35,249 nucleotides of DNA from Candidatus Equicola stercoris (GCA_018065415.1 JAGHTI010000052.1:1-35249), one strand, 5' to 3'. Shown: positions 7,363 through 16,588, counted from the first letter of the stretch. A program made the numbers and translations. Notes: generated from the sequence alone by a model not told the origin.

Positions 7363-8484
7363 TCAGGCATTTTTCAATTCTATGCGGAATGTCGTGCCCT
7401 TGCCTAATTCTGAATATTTTACGAAGATACGTCCGCCATGATACTCTTCTACTATTCTCTTTGCCAAAGACAAGCCCAATCCCCAACCACGAGACTTTGT
7501 GGTGAAGCCAGGTTTGAACACATTGCCGACGTCTTTTTTACGGATACCCTTGCCATTGTCTGTCACCTCAATAACGATTTTATCCATAATTTTTTCAAAA
7601 TGCAGCACAATAGAGCCCGTTCCACCCATTGCGTCAACAGCATTTTTACACAGATTTTCTATTACCCATTCAAATAATGAGGCATTTAGACATGCTATCA
7701 CATCCTCATCAGGAAAATCACGCACTATGCTCACCTTCGAAGACGTACGACGATCCATATAGTCTATGACATGGTTCATGACAGACTGAAGAGATGTCTC
7801 TTTTGATTCTGGGACAGAACCTATCTTAGAAAAACGCTCGGCGATAAGTTGCAAACGAGTAATGTCCTTATCCATCTCTGGCAACAATTCATCTTTCGGA
7901 TAGTTTTCTTTCAGCACCTCTATCCATGCCATAAGAGAAGATATTGGTGTTCCCAGTTGATGGGCAGTTTCTTTTGACAAGCCGACCCAAACCTTATTCT
8001 GTTCAGCCTTTTTTGAAGTCAGCAAAGCAAAGATAGCAACGATTACAAAAATCAGCACTACGCCCAACTGTACGTATGGATACACCTCAAGCCGTTTCAG
8101 CATTATAGAGTCATCATAACAGACATCAATATAATCAACAGAATCAAGTTGTATTCGAATAAAATCATTCTGTCTTGATATGCTCTCGATATTCACAGAA
8201 TCAAGGATGTTGCGTTGGTCTATCACATTTCCCTCACTATCCCTTACGACAACGGGGATTGTATTATTTCCCTCAAGAACCTTAAGGGCTAGATTGAGGT
8301 CTGTATTTTCGTTTGCAGTACTGACAGTACGCATTGCCTCTGCCCAAACAGACATATTTTGATGTTCCTGTCGTTCAAGGTCACGCACGAGATAATGTGA
8401 CACTATGAGAGAAGCCGCAACAATGATAATAGATGCTACAACCAAAAGAATCTTCACCTGACGTATCCTGTCTGTCCACTGCAT
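7363..8484 (-). CDS. Membrane sensor histidine kinase, orphan
   Basis: Two-component sensor kinase of 373 aa. A transmembrane segment lies near residues 11-29. A roughly 100-residue periplasmic sensor region follows, and a second transmembrane segment is near 137-155. The phosphoacceptor is H175 in AHQLGTPISSL, a variant H-box in which Q-L-G replaces the usual D-L-R. The N-box is NLCKNAVDAMGG, then DNGKGI, the F-box FKPGFTT and the G2-box GWGLGLSLAKRI. No response regulator gene is nearby, so it is an orphan in this window. It sits 6 bases after ispF. The signal it reads is unknown. Confidence 0.9.
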   Translation of the reverse strand: MQWTDRIRQVKILLVVASIIIVAASLIVSHYLVRDLERQEHQNMSVWAEAMRTVSTANENTDLNLALKVLEGNNTIPVVVRDSEGNVIDQRNILDSVNIESISRQNDFIRIQLDSVDYIDVCYDDSIMLKRLEVYPYVQLGVVLIFVIVAIFALLTSKKAEQNKVWVGLSKETAHQLGTPISSLMAWIEVLKENYPKDELLPEMDKDITRLQLIAERFSKIGSVPESKETSLQSVMNHVIDYMDRRTSSKVSIVRDFPDEDVIACLNASLFEWVIENLCKNAVDAMGGTGSIVLHFEKIMDKIVIEVTDNGKGIRKKDVGNVFKPGFTTKSRGWGLGLSLAKRIVEEYHGGRIFVKYSELGKGTTFRIELKNA

Positions 8485-8490
8485 AGATAA

Positions 8491-8961
8491 TTATTTTTCA
8501 ATCAAAACGACAGCATACGCAGAGATACCCTCCTGACGACCAGTAAAACCAAGTTTTTCTGTTGTAGTAGCTTTTATAGATATATTCTCTACATCTGTAC
8601 CGATGACAGATGCAAGACATTTTTTCATTTCCTCCACATACGGATTCAGTTTTGGCTGCTCCGCACAAACGGTAATGTCAGCATTACCAAAACGATAGCC
8701 TTTCTGCTGAATTATTTCCAAAGTCTTTGCAAGAAGTATCTTGCTATCTATATCCTTCGTATCTATTGAGGTATCTGGAAAATGATAGCCTATGTCGCGC
8801 ATATTCGCAGCACCAAGCAAAGCATCACACAAAGCATGTATCAAAACATCTGCATCACTATGACCAAGGAGTCCCTTTTCAAATGGGATGTTTATTCCTC
8901 CCAGCCATAGGTCACGTCCTTCGACAAGTCTGTGTACGTCATAACCAAAACCTATTCTCAT
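8491..8961 (-). CDS. ispF: 2-C-methyl-D-erythritol 2,4-cyclodiphosphate synthase
   Basis: Fifth enzyme of the MEP isoprenoid pathway; it cyclises the CDP-methylerythritol phosphate intermediate and releases CMP. The 156 aa are the normal length. The metal-binding GYDVHRL (D8, H10) lies near the N-terminus, LGHSDADVLIHALCDALLGA near residues 33-52 holds H42, and ADITVCAEQPKL and KATTTEKLGFTGR complete the active site. Its ATG overlaps the porV stop by 4 bp. As I recall, ispF also follows porV in Porphyromonas gingivalis, so the linkage looks conserved although no functional tie is known. Confidence 0.96.
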   Translation of the reverse strand: MRIGFGYDVHRLVEGRDLWLGGINIPFEKGLLGHSDADVLIHALCDALLGAANMRDIGYHFPDTSIDTKDIDSKILLAKTLEIIQQKGYRFGNADITVCAEQPKLNPYVEEMKKCLASVIGTDVENISIKATTTEKLGFTGRQEGISAYAVVLIEK

Positions 8962-10163
8962 CTGTTACCACGGTTAAATAGGTCTTTTACGCCATCTAAG
9001 TCAAATCCGAGAGTAAAACGCATTGTCTGGTCAAGAGGATTGCTCTTGGCTGTAGCAATGACATATCCCACATCAAGAAAGAAGACATTCATCTTGAAGC
9101 CAGCACCGACAGTAAAATACTTTCTATTACCCTTGCTTTCTGCCTCATGATGATAACCGGCACGTACAGAGAACTTATCATTATAAGTATATTCAGCACC
9201 TACACTCCATTGTATCTCCTCCAATTCTTCTTTGAAACCGCCAGGAGCATCTCCGAAACTTTTGAATATACCTTGTATTGAGCCAATATTATAATAGTTT
9301 TCTTCAAGATACTCATGGTAACTCAGACAATCTGTTTTGTGAGCAGCGGAGTCAGCACGGAACTGTGCTTCTGTAGGGCATGTAGGAATGAGAAGTTTGT
9401 TTGCATCCGCAGCAATAGAAAACTTATTAAACTCATCAATAGGGAATGTAAAATTGACACCCAAGCGAAGATTTGTTGGAAGGAATTGACTATAGTTATC
9501 TCCATAGAAAGATATCTTACTACCGACATTGCTAATATTCATACCTAACCCAAACAAGCATTCACGTTCTCCCAAATAGAAGTATTTATTGTAATACATT
9601 GCAACATCCGCTGCAAAGGCAGTTGCAGGAGAAGTATCTTCGTCAAAATTATATTTCAAGTCAGAGAGAATGAAACGTCCAGCAACAGCTAGTGAGAAAT
9701 TTTCGCTCAGCATTCGCGAGATACCAACATCTATCGCCATTTCGTATGGTTTTATCGTCATTGCTGATTCATCCAAACCAGTATATACTTCACCGAGAGT
9801 AAAATAACGAAAACTTGCTGACAGAGCAGAATAATCACCTAAGCGATAATATCCTGCGATGTTTGCCAGTCCCATATCATTCACCAACTGGCGTAACCAA
9901 GGTGTATAGTTTATTGCCACCCCTGCCCTACTGATACAGAATGGATATTTTGCAGGGTTCCAGTACTGAGAGTTCACATCAGCTTCCGTAGCAACTCCTG
10001 CATCACCAAATCCTGCACCCTTTGCATCAGGTGCTATCATTAGAGAAGTAACAGCATATTGTATTGGATTGAATGCAGATTTAGCATCTGTTGAACCTTC
10101 TGCATAACTGACACGTGAACACACACACATCATCAGCAATAGAATATAACGATATTTCTTCAT
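8958..10163 (-). CDS. porV: Type IX secretion outer-membrane protein PorV
   Basis: Outer-membrane beta-barrel of the FadL-like family, 401 aa, that collects T9SS cargo from the translocon and hands it to PorU for anchoring. The signal peptide is clear (MKKYRYILLLMMCVCSRVSYA). The family-typical start of the mature protein is NPIQYAVTSLMIAPDAKGAG with GFGDAGVATEADVNSQYWNP after it. Alternating aromatic and polar strands continue to the C-terminus. It follows porU after 46 bases, the usual order. It is followed by ispF with a 4-bp overlap. Confidence 0.93.
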   Translation of the reverse strand: MKKYRYILLLMMCVCSRVSYAEGSTDAKSAFNPIQYAVTSLMIAPDAKGAGFGDAGVATEADVNSQYWNPAKYPFCISRAGVAINYTPWLRQLVNDMGLANIAGYYRLGDYSALSASFRYFTLGEVYTGLDESAMTIKPYEMAIDVGISRMLSENFSLAVAGRFILSDLKYNFDEDTSPATAFAADVAMYYNKYFYLGERECLFGLGMNISNVGSKISFYGDNYSQFLPTNLRLGVNFTFPIDEFNKFSIAADANKLLIPTCPTEAQFRADSAAHKTDCLSYHEYLEENYYNIGSIQGIFKSFGDAPGGFKEELEEIQWSVGAEYTYNDKFSVRAGYHHEAESKGNRKYFTVGAGFKMNVFFLDVGYVIATAKSNPLDQTMRFTLGFDLDGVKDLFNRGNR

Positions 10164-10209
10164 ATATAATTTTTCCCTATAGTTATTATATAACTTTACA
10201 ATCCTTGAA

Positions 10210-13200
10210 TTATTGCCTTACAACTATCAACTTCTTTGCTTTTAATGCCTCAGAACTTCCGTTGCCACTAATCCTTGCACGATAGAGATACACACCTGTA
10301 CCGACAGCACTACCTGCATTTGACGTCAAGTCCCATTTCATTGAATAGACACCATCACATACAACATTTGTTTCTGTCTTTCGCCATACGATACGTCCAA
10401 GCATGTCATATACTTCAAATGTTACATCTACAGCAGAGCCCGCACGATCATGAACAAGTAGGAAGTCTGTTGATATTCTTGCTGGATTGCAAGTACAACT
10501 GATATCCACAATACTTGGCTCTAATCCATTGACAACATTGAACACAAGCTCTGTTGTTGATGAATTATTCAACACATCCCATGCTCTGAAACGCAGCTTA
10601 TGCTGTCCTTCCGTCAGTTCAGGAATTGAAAACTTCACACAACCAGAAGTATATGAACCGAATGTATATTCAAAATAATCATTTAGGTTATAAGAATACT
10701 CCGCCTTGCCATCTATTACGAGGGTGATGTCATGTCCTATGCTACTACCACTCGCATTGATACCATCCTTGTCGTTCAATTCCGCAACGAAATATGGCGT
10801 AGGATTTACTTTTCCACCATTTACGAATGAAGGAGAATTGAGATAGCAATATATTGAAGGACCTATAGAGTCATTCGGATGTTGAGTTACATTATTGAAG
10901 TTTATATGGCTATACTCACCATGAGCGAGTACAGACTTATCGTTCCTGCAGGCATACGCAGTAATCAAACCTTCAGCATCATCTGAAGTATCATATTTTA
11001 TATCCATTGGAACAGAGAACTTCACCTCAAACCGACCATCTCTCACACTATCAATGCCTTCATACAGCACATTCTTCCTATCATAATATACAAACCTATT
11101 AGAATCATCTCCAGTATCATAATTATGACATACTATCTTATCCTCTGAATCTTTCACACACAGAGACACTAATCCATCAAACTTCTCTTTATCATTTTGT
11201 CTGTATCCATCAACATGTCCTATCAGCGTTACAACACTACCGGCAGACATTTCATGTTTTGCTTCATCTGCTGGCTTTCCATTTATGGAATCTATTATGA
11301 CCTTCTTCTCAGGGCAAGCAAGGTGCATGGCAGGGTCTCCGAGAAGGACATAATGCAATTTATTTTCCGTCAAATCTTGTGCTGTCCTAGTTAGTTCGTT
11401 TTTTGCCTTGCGCAAAGCCTCTCCTATTGTTATATCTTTTGTAAGAGCATATTTTGAGAACAACCGATTTATTTTGCTATTCATATCAGAGAATACAGTT
11501 CTTGTAGTTCCCACAAATGCCACAGCACCACCTTTGCTATTAGACATCGCTGTCTCTCCGAAGTTTTCAATCTTTGTATCTATCGGAGTGATGTCGCACG
11601 ATGCAGTAAACCACAAAGGAAGATTGTCTGTCTTGTTGTCTTTGAAGTCCGACAGCAACAACACTCGTTCATGTGACAACTGATAAGCACTTCCATGTCC
11701 CGTATAGTTCATCATCAGTGCACCCTTCTTCATCTGTTCACGAAGTAACCTTGTCACGTCTGGATAGGTTGCTCCAGTACTGGAAGACTCACGGTTATAT
11801 GCTTCCATATAGACACGTTTTATATTATATCCTGGGAAGGTTTGTGCTGTCTGCTTTGCCAACTGTTCCGCTTGTGTCACATGAGAATTACCATTGCCAT
11901 CATCACCAATTATACAGATAGTGTTCTGCCAAGAACCCGCATGCTTATTTTCCATGTAGTCAAGAATTTTTGACACTTGATTGTTGGCATCTTCTGATGT
12001 CATAGCACAGATACGTCCGATACCAATATCCGACTTATCTGTTTTCATATGACTTCCACCTTCGCCATCATCGAGCAATCCAAAATAGTCTTCCATCATG
12101 TAACATGCTGTTTCGGAGAATGAGTTTTCGCTTTCATAACAGAGCAGATAATCTTTCGGATTTTCCGTCTTCCAGTCGTTTGACACCATCCTGTTATCCC
12201 AAGCACAATCACCGAGTAACAGAAGATAACGTGGAATATCGTTCATATTATCGTCTGCCTTGTCATAAAGCATCTTCAAATATCTGCGATATGCATTTGC
12301 ATCAGGTGTGCCACTGGAAAATTCATGATATAATTCATAATCATGTACTATCTTGACATTCATACTATCTTTTGTTTCATGATAGTTTTTCAAACGGTTT
12401 GCTGCGGCATCCATCTGTCCATTTTCTGGTACAATGATAACCATGTGAATACATGAATCAGCATGGAGATTCTGGTTGTCAAGATAAGCCACATACTCAG
12501 GCGAAGGCAGTGTCTGCGTAATATCAATCATCGGTGCAGGTTGTGCATAGTTGATACAGATATAGTCAAGACGCATATCGCATGATGACTTGTTTATCAG
12601 CGACACTGTATTTGTTGCCTTTATATTATTCACACTAAAAGTGATGAGATTTTTATTTGCTTTGGAGTATGTTGCTGGTGAAGATATTACCATCGTCTTT
12701 GTCACCTCATCATTGAAAGAAATCTGTACGGATGAAGATGCTGCAGCTGAAACACATACAGACACCGTCCCTGTAGCACAATGTCCTGGAGTCTGTATGG
12801 TATAATCAGTTTTTGATGATGTCAGTTTCTTGTTTTCAAACAAATTTCTACCACCATGATACCAAGCAAACTCATCTTTTTCATACAGACTATGGTAATC
12901 AGCATCTGCTGGATAATATAAAGACTTCATCTCATCCAGCGTCACCGTTGCAGGATTATCACCTTCTGTCAGGAAATAATACCCATAAGAAGAATATGGA
13001 TTGAATACACGTTGTGCATCCTTACTGCTCCACGTGACAGGACCTTGTGCAAAAAACACTTTCTTGCCATTGTTAGTCATCGTGGGCACTTCTGACAAGT
13101 CATCAGTCTGTTTCAAATAATCTCCCGTCAGTACTTCCGGTTGCAACGCACCACCATAACCATACACTTTTACCTTTTCTATATCGTTGAAACCCACCCC

Positions 13201-13749
13201 TTGCAGGTCTGTGGCTGTCAGTTGGTAGAAACCTGTTTGTGGCACTCGTATCTTTACCCATTTTCCACTACTGAGAACGGAATTGTCAGCATAACGAGAC
13301 TCCGTTGTCTTTCTTGCAGAAAACTTTTTATTACCAATAGTAGCTTTTTGGGCATTTAACTTCAGCCTGAAACTGTTTAGTTTTTTATATTCTCCATCAC
13401 GATAGACGATAGGAACGAATCCAATGTTTAACTTCCCAAACTTCCTTTCCACGCTGACATAAGACTCCACCTTTGGCATATTGCCCACGGAGGCCTTGTC
13501 CTCAGCAGTCCACAGCTTAAAGAGATTTTGTTTTTCTATTTTCGTTATAGGGACAAACTCTGGATATTCTATTTCCACGCTATATACAGAGTCAGCATAA
13601 TTTTTTCCTATATCAATGGTTGTAGCATAATATGGCAAGACGGTATCTATCTTCAGTTCATCATCCGTAAGATAGACAAAGTCATTCATTGCCGCAACTG
13701 CCAACACCTGCAACAATGCAAGAACAAATATCTGAAATCGTCTTACCAT
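10210..13749 (-). CDS. porU: Type IX secretion sortase PorU (peptidase C25 family)
   Basis: Cell-surface gingipain-like cysteine protease, 1179 aa. It cuts the C-terminal signal from T9SS cargo and links the cargo to the surface lipopolysaccharide. A signal peptide (about 1-20) is followed by beta-rich N-terminal domains. The C25 catalytic core spans roughly residues 430-800, with H685 in NYTGHGSA and C718 in FTASCDITP. The 33-residue spacing equals that of the catalytic pair H657/C690 I recall for P. gingivalis PorU. The protein ends with its own T9SS-type C-terminal domain (VYDMLGRIVW, GTGVYLYRARI, KKLIVVRQ). It starts 9 bases after the FAH-family gene. Confidence 0.94.
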   Translation of the reverse strand: MVRRFQIFVLALLQVLAVAAMNDFVYLTDDELKIDTVLPYYATTIDIGKNYADSVYSVEIEYPEFVPITKIEKQNLFKLWTAEDKASVGNMPKVESYVSVERKFGKLNIGFVPIVYRDGEYKKLNSFRLKLNAQKATIGNKKFSARKTTESRYADNSVLSSGKWVKIRVPQTGFYQLTATDLQGVGFNDIEKVKVYGYGGALQPEVLTGDYLKQTDDLSEVPTMTNNGKKVFFAQGPVTWSSKDAQRVFNPYSSYGYYFLTEGDNPATVTLDEMKSLYYPADADYHSLYEKDEFAWYHGGRNLFENKKLTSSKTDYTIQTPGHCATGTVSVCVSAAASSSVQISFNDEVTKTMVISSPATYSKANKNLITFSVNNIKATNTVSLINKSSCDMRLDYICINYAQPAPMIDITQTLPSPEYVAYLDNQNLHADSCIHMVIIVPENGQMDAAANRLKNYHETKDSMNVKIVHDYELYHEFSSGTPDANAYRRYLKMLYDKADDNMNDIPRYLLLLGDCAWDNRMVSNDWKTENPKDYLLCYESENSFSETACYMMEDYFGLLDDGEGGSHMKTDKSDIGIGRICAMTSEDANNQVSKILDYMENKHAGSWQNTICIIGDDGNGNSHVTQAEQLAKQTAQTFPGYNIKRVYMEAYNRESSSTGATYPDVTRLLREQMKKGALMMNYTGHGSAYQLSHERVLLLSDFKDNKTDNLPLWFTASCDITPIDTKIENFGETAMSNSKGGAVAFVGTTRTVFSDMNSKINRLFSKYALTKDITIGEALRKAKNELTRTAQDLTENKLHYVLLGDPAMHLACPEKKVIIDSINGKPADEAKHEMSAGSVVTLIGHVDGYRQNDKEKFDGLVSLCVKDSEDKIVCHNYDTGDDSNRFVYYDRKNVLYEGIDSVRDGRFEVKFSVPMDIKYDTSDDAEGLITAYACRNDKSVLAHGEYSHINFNNVTQHPNDSIGPSIYCYLNSPSFVNGGKVNPTPYFVAELNDKDGINASGSSIGHDITLVIDGKAEYSYNLNDYFEYTFGSYTSGCVKFSIPELTEGQHKLRFRAWDVLNNSSTTELVFNVVNGLEPSIVDISCTCNPARISTDFLLVHDRAGSAVDVTFEVYDMLGRIVWRKTETNVVCDGVYSMKWDLTSNAGSAVGTGVYLYRARISGNGSSEALKAKKLIVVRQ

Positions 13750-13758
13750 TATTTGTAT

Positions 13759-14376
13759 TTATTTAATTTTCATTTCCAACACCTTTCTGTCCTCCAACCA
13801 TCCCGTCAAACGGTCATGAATACTGACAGGTCCCACACCTGGCGGAGTACCAGTAAACAGCAGATCGCCCATTTTCAGTGTCATAAACTGACTGATGTAC
13901 GCTATCAGTTCATCTATGCTGTATGTCATATTTCCTGAGCACCCCTCCTGCACCGTCGTTCCATTGATGTCTAGATGGAAGTGCATATTCTCCTGCTTCA
14001 TCTCGTCAGTAAGTTCCACCCATGAGCCTATAGTTGCAGCACCATCAAAGCCCTTACACAATGTCCATGGCAGGCCTTCCTCTCTCAACTGTTTCTGCAT
14101 ATCGCGTGCTGTAAAATCTATTCCCACAGTAACAGCATCATAGTAACGGTATGCAAAACGTAGTGGAATACTCTTGCCAACACGGCATATTCTCACTACT
14201 AGTTCCGTCTCATAATCAATCCGTCCCAACTCATCAGGCAAGAACAGCGGTTTGCCATCCTTCAGCAGAGAAGAATCTGGTTTGATGAACACTACTGGTT
14301 TTTTACTTTTATATAACGTTTCGCCGAGTTCTTTATTGTGCTCAGCGTAGTTCATTCCTACTGCTATTATCTTCAT
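13759..14376 (-). CDS. Fumarylacetoacetate hydrolase (FAH) family protein
   Basis: Small FAH-domain enzyme of 205 aa, the size of YcgM/FAHD1-like acylpyruvate hydrolases or oxaloacetate decarboxylases. Recognisable parts: the N-terminal KIIAVGMNYAEHNKELG, the metal-binding YETELVVRI (Glu pair near residues 56-58), VGIDFTARDMQ, KGFDGAATIGSW and the C-terminal LLFTGTPPGVGPV. The substrate cannot be told from sequence. It heads the run that contains porU and porV, 9 bases upstream of porU, but a link to secretion is only positional. Confidence 0.88.
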   Translation of the reverse strand: MKIIAVGMNYAEHNKELGETLYKSKKPVVFIKPDSSLLKDGKPLFLPDELGRIDYETELVVRICRVGKSIPLRFAYRYYDAVTVGIDFTARDMQKQLREEGLPWTLCKGFDGAATIGSWVELTDEMKQENMHFHLDINGTTVQEGCSGNMTYSIDELIAYISQFMTLKMGDLLFTGTPPGVGPVSIHDRLTGWLEDRKVLEMKIK

Positions 14377-14452
14377 AATAAAAATCGATCAATAGCCTCA
14401 CGGACTCTGATACTTCATTCATCGTTGTCATTGGCTTCGCCACTTGGCTCAT
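14342..14452 (-). other. Possible 36-codon ORF overlapping the FAH start
   Basis: An open frame begins MSQVAKPMTTMNEVSE and ends in NELR, overlapping the first 35 bases of the FAH gene out of frame. The frame stays open well upstream of this ATG. It could be a remnant of a longer gene or a leader peptide. No family is recognised and chance is quite possible. Confidence 0.15.
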
Positions 14453-14505
14453 CCAACAATCGTCAACGGTTTGCTGTTTTTTACCTAAGTTATACCTTCT
14501 ATAGC

Positions 14506-14546
14506 AAAAAAGGGCTAAGGTCTTTTAACCCTTAACCCTCTTTTTT
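14506..14546 (-). terminator. Intrinsic terminator of the ribosomal operon
   Basis: On the minus strand, 18 bases after the tsf stop, a 9-bp stem (GGGTTAAGG pairing with CCTTAGCCC, one G-T wobble) is flanked by an A-run before and a T-run after. The flanking runs make it effective in both directions. Confidence 0.85.
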
Positions 14547-14564
14547 GCAGTTGTATCGCTTATC

Positions 14565-15554
14565 TTATTCTGCGCGAAGAGTAAAGCGCTTGAAGTCAAC
14601 GACTGTGAGGTCCTTGTCAGCAGCCTTTACGTAATCACCTACAGTAAGTTTAGAGTCTTGAATGTACTCCTGTTCCATCAGACAGCTCTCCTTGAAGAAC
14701 TTATTCAGACGACCATTAGCAATATTCTGAATCATCTGTTCAGGAAGATTCTTCAGTTTCTCTTCAGATACAGTCTTCTTGATTTCTCTTGCCTGTTCCA
14801 CCTGAGCCTGAGTTATCCATCCCTTTTCCATGTTAGAAGCCATGTGGTCTTCAGAATCAACATGAGCAGGGTTGATGCCAGCCTTCTTCAAAGCGGCAGC
14901 AACAGCCTTTTCGCATTGTTCTTCCTTAGTCTTCTCGATGGCGATCTTCAACTCGCTATCCTTGACACTCTGAGGAACGGAAGCCTGATCAAGAGCAACT
15001 GGATTCATAGCAGCAACTTGCATAGTGATGTTATGTCCCTGTTCTTCAGCTGCCTTATTCATTTGTACGAGAACGCACAGACCATGACGTCCCATGTGGT
15101 CATAAGTATATACGTTTGGACCTTCAATAAAGTTGTAACCATCAAGTTCCATCTTTTCTCCAGTTACACCACTACGTTCCTTGACTGCATCCTCTACTGT
15201 GATACCATCTATTGTAAGAGCCTTAACTTCATCAAGAGTCTTGGCTTTTGCAGCTACTGCTGCATCGATAATCTTCTGTGTCAGAGCAACGAAATCAGCA
15301 TTCATTGCTACGAAGTCTGTCTCACACTTCAAGGCGATGATTGCACCGAAACTATCATTAGCCTTCACGAGAACACAACCATTAGAAGCCTCACGGTCGT
15401 CTCTCTTGGCTGCGATAGCCTGACCTCTTTCACGAAGAATCTCTTTTGCTCTATCCATGTCGCCGTCAGCTTCTGTCAGAGCTTTCTTGACATCACCAAG
15501 TCCTGCACCAGTCATAGCACGCAACTTTTTGATGTCTTCCATTGATACTGCCAT
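14565..15554 (-). CDS. tsf: Elongation factor Ts
   Basis: Guanine nucleotide exchange factor for EF-Tu, 329 aa, the longer form common in Bacteroidota. The N-terminal UBA-like domain starts MAVSMEDIKKLRAMTGAGLG, with DVKKALTEADGDMDRA following. The core signature is CETDFVAMN near residues 76-84. Exchange-domain repeats occupy the rest. The start fits the family; an internal Met5 is also possible. It is the last gene of rplM-rpsI-rpsB-tsf and is followed by a strong terminator. The 85-base gap to rpsB contains 7-bp tandem repeats. Confidence 0.97.
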   Translation of the reverse strand: MAVSMEDIKKLRAMTGAGLGDVKKALTEADGDMDRAKEILRERGQAIAAKRDDREASNGCVLVKANDSFGAIIALKCETDFVAMNADFVALTQKIIDAAVAAKAKTLDEVKALTIDGITVEDAVKERSGVTGEKMELDGYNFIEGPNVYTYDHMGRHGLCVLVQMNKAAEEQGHNITMQVAAMNPVALDQASVPQSVKDSELKIAIEKTKEEQCEKAVAAALKKAGINPAHVDSEDHMASNMEKGWITQAQVEQAREIKKTVSEEKLKNLPEQMIQNIANGRLNKFFKESCLMEQEYIQDSKLTVGDYVKAADKDLTVVDFKRFTLRAE

Positions 15555-15606
15555 AATATTTTATTTTTTACGTTTTTACAATTTGCCTACAATCAACAGT
15601 TTTCTT

Positions 15607-15641
15607 TAAACTATAAACTATCAACTCTAAACTTTAAACTT
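15607..15641. repeat. 7-bp tandem repeat in the rpsB-tsf gap
   Basis: Five 7-bp units (TAAACTA, TAAACTA, TCAACTC, TAAACTT, TAAACTT) run exactly up to the rpsB stop codon. The same word family fills gaps near 20830 and 25312. Confidence 0.85.
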
Positions 15642-16494
15642 ATTCATTCGGAGTTTCTTCCTTTGCAGGTTCTTCTGCAGGAGTTTCCTCTGCTTTTACT
15701 TCTGCCTTTTCCTCTACAGTCTTGCGAGTACGAGTGCGTTTTGGCTTTTCAACTACCTCAACCTCATCTTCCTGAGCTTCAGCAGCCTTCTCGTCTGCTT
15801 TCTCTACCTCACGTTCATCTAAACCTTCTTTGATGGCTGCACAGCAAGCATCAAGGATAACGGATACAGAATCCGTAGCATCGTCATTAGCAGGAATGAT
15901 GAAATCTATATTGTCAGGATTTGAGTTAGTATCAACAATAGCAAATACAGGAATACCCAAACGATTAGCCTCCTTGACTGCTATCTGCTCCTTCAGTACG
16001 TCAACAACGAACAGAGCACTTGGCAGACGGTTAAGGTCAGCGATAGAGCCAAGGTTTCTCTCCAACTTCTGGCGCTGACGTGTAATCTGCAGAATCTCAC
16101 GCTTTGAGAGGTTATTGTAAGTACCGTCTTCCATCAGCTTGTCAATATTTGACATCTTCTTAACAGCACGGCGGATAGTAGGGAAGTTTGTCAACATTCC
16201 ACCTGGCCAACGCTCAATAACGTAAGGCATACCTACAGACTGTGCCTTTTCAGCCACGATGTCCTTTGTCTGCTTCTTTGTAGAAACAAAGAGTACACGT
16301 CTTCCACTCTTGCAAATCTGCTTCAGAGCCTCTGCTGCCTCATCAATCTTCACAACAGTCTTGTTGAGGTCAATGATATGAATACCGTTACGCTCCATAA
16401 ATATATAAGGAGCCATTGCTGGATTCCACTTTCTCTTCAGGTGACCGAAATGGCAACCTGCCTTGAGTAATTGTTCAAAATTTGTTCTTGCCAT
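15640..16494 (-). CDS. rpsB: 30S ribosomal protein S2
   Basis: Ribosomal protein S2. The start is set at 16494 (MARTNFEQLLKAGCHFGH), which matches the family; the longer frame is the leader. That gives 284 aa. Conserved segments include GCHFGHLKRKWNPAMAPYI, RVLFVSTKKQ, ERWPGGMLTNF and IPVFAIVDTNSNPDNID. The last 55 or so residues form an acidic and basic low-complexity tail (EAQEDEVEVVEKPKRTRTRK), beyond the S2 fold. It pairs with tsf as in most bacteria. The leader upstream carries a 9-bp hairpin. Confidence 0.97.
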   Translation of the reverse strand: MARTNFEQLLKAGCHFGHLKRKWNPAMAPYIFMERNGIHIIDLNKTVVKIDEAAEALKQICKSGRRVLFVSTKKQTKDIVAEKAQSVGMPYVIERWPGGMLTNFPTIRRAVKKMSNIDKLMEDGTYNNLSKREILQITRQRQKLERNLGSIADLNRLPSALFVVDVLKEQIAVKEANRLGIPVFAIVDTNSNPDNIDFIIPANDDATDSVSVILDACCAAIKEGLDEREVEKADEKAAEAQEDEVEVVEKPKRTRTRKTVEEKAEVKAEETPAEEPAKEETPNE

Positions 16495-16534
16495 AATTTT
16501 TTCTATTTGTTTACTTTCTTTTTTCATTTAAGCA

Positions 16535-16574
16535 ATCCTCTGGTAAATCCAATTTGTATAGATGTCCAGAAGAT
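16535..16574 (-). promoter_or_regulatory. Long-stem hairpin in the rpsB leader
   Basis: On the minus strand ATCTTCTGG pairs with CCAGAGGAT across a 22-base loop. It is a 9-bp stem with one wobble, between the rpsI stop and the rpsB start. S2 regulates its own leader in other bacteria, so a similar role is possible but unproven. Confidence 0.45.
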
Positions 16575-16588
16575 TTAGATACTAAACA

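Noticed and set aside
14453..14505. Promoter for the FAH-porU run
   Set aside because: TAACTTAG resembles the -7 element with one mismatch, but the nearest TTTG is only 12 bases away, so I do not call it.
14658..15545. 295-codon open frame on the plus strand
   Set aside because: It lies fully antisense to tsf, and its composition is that of a reverse-strand shadow of a conserved gene.
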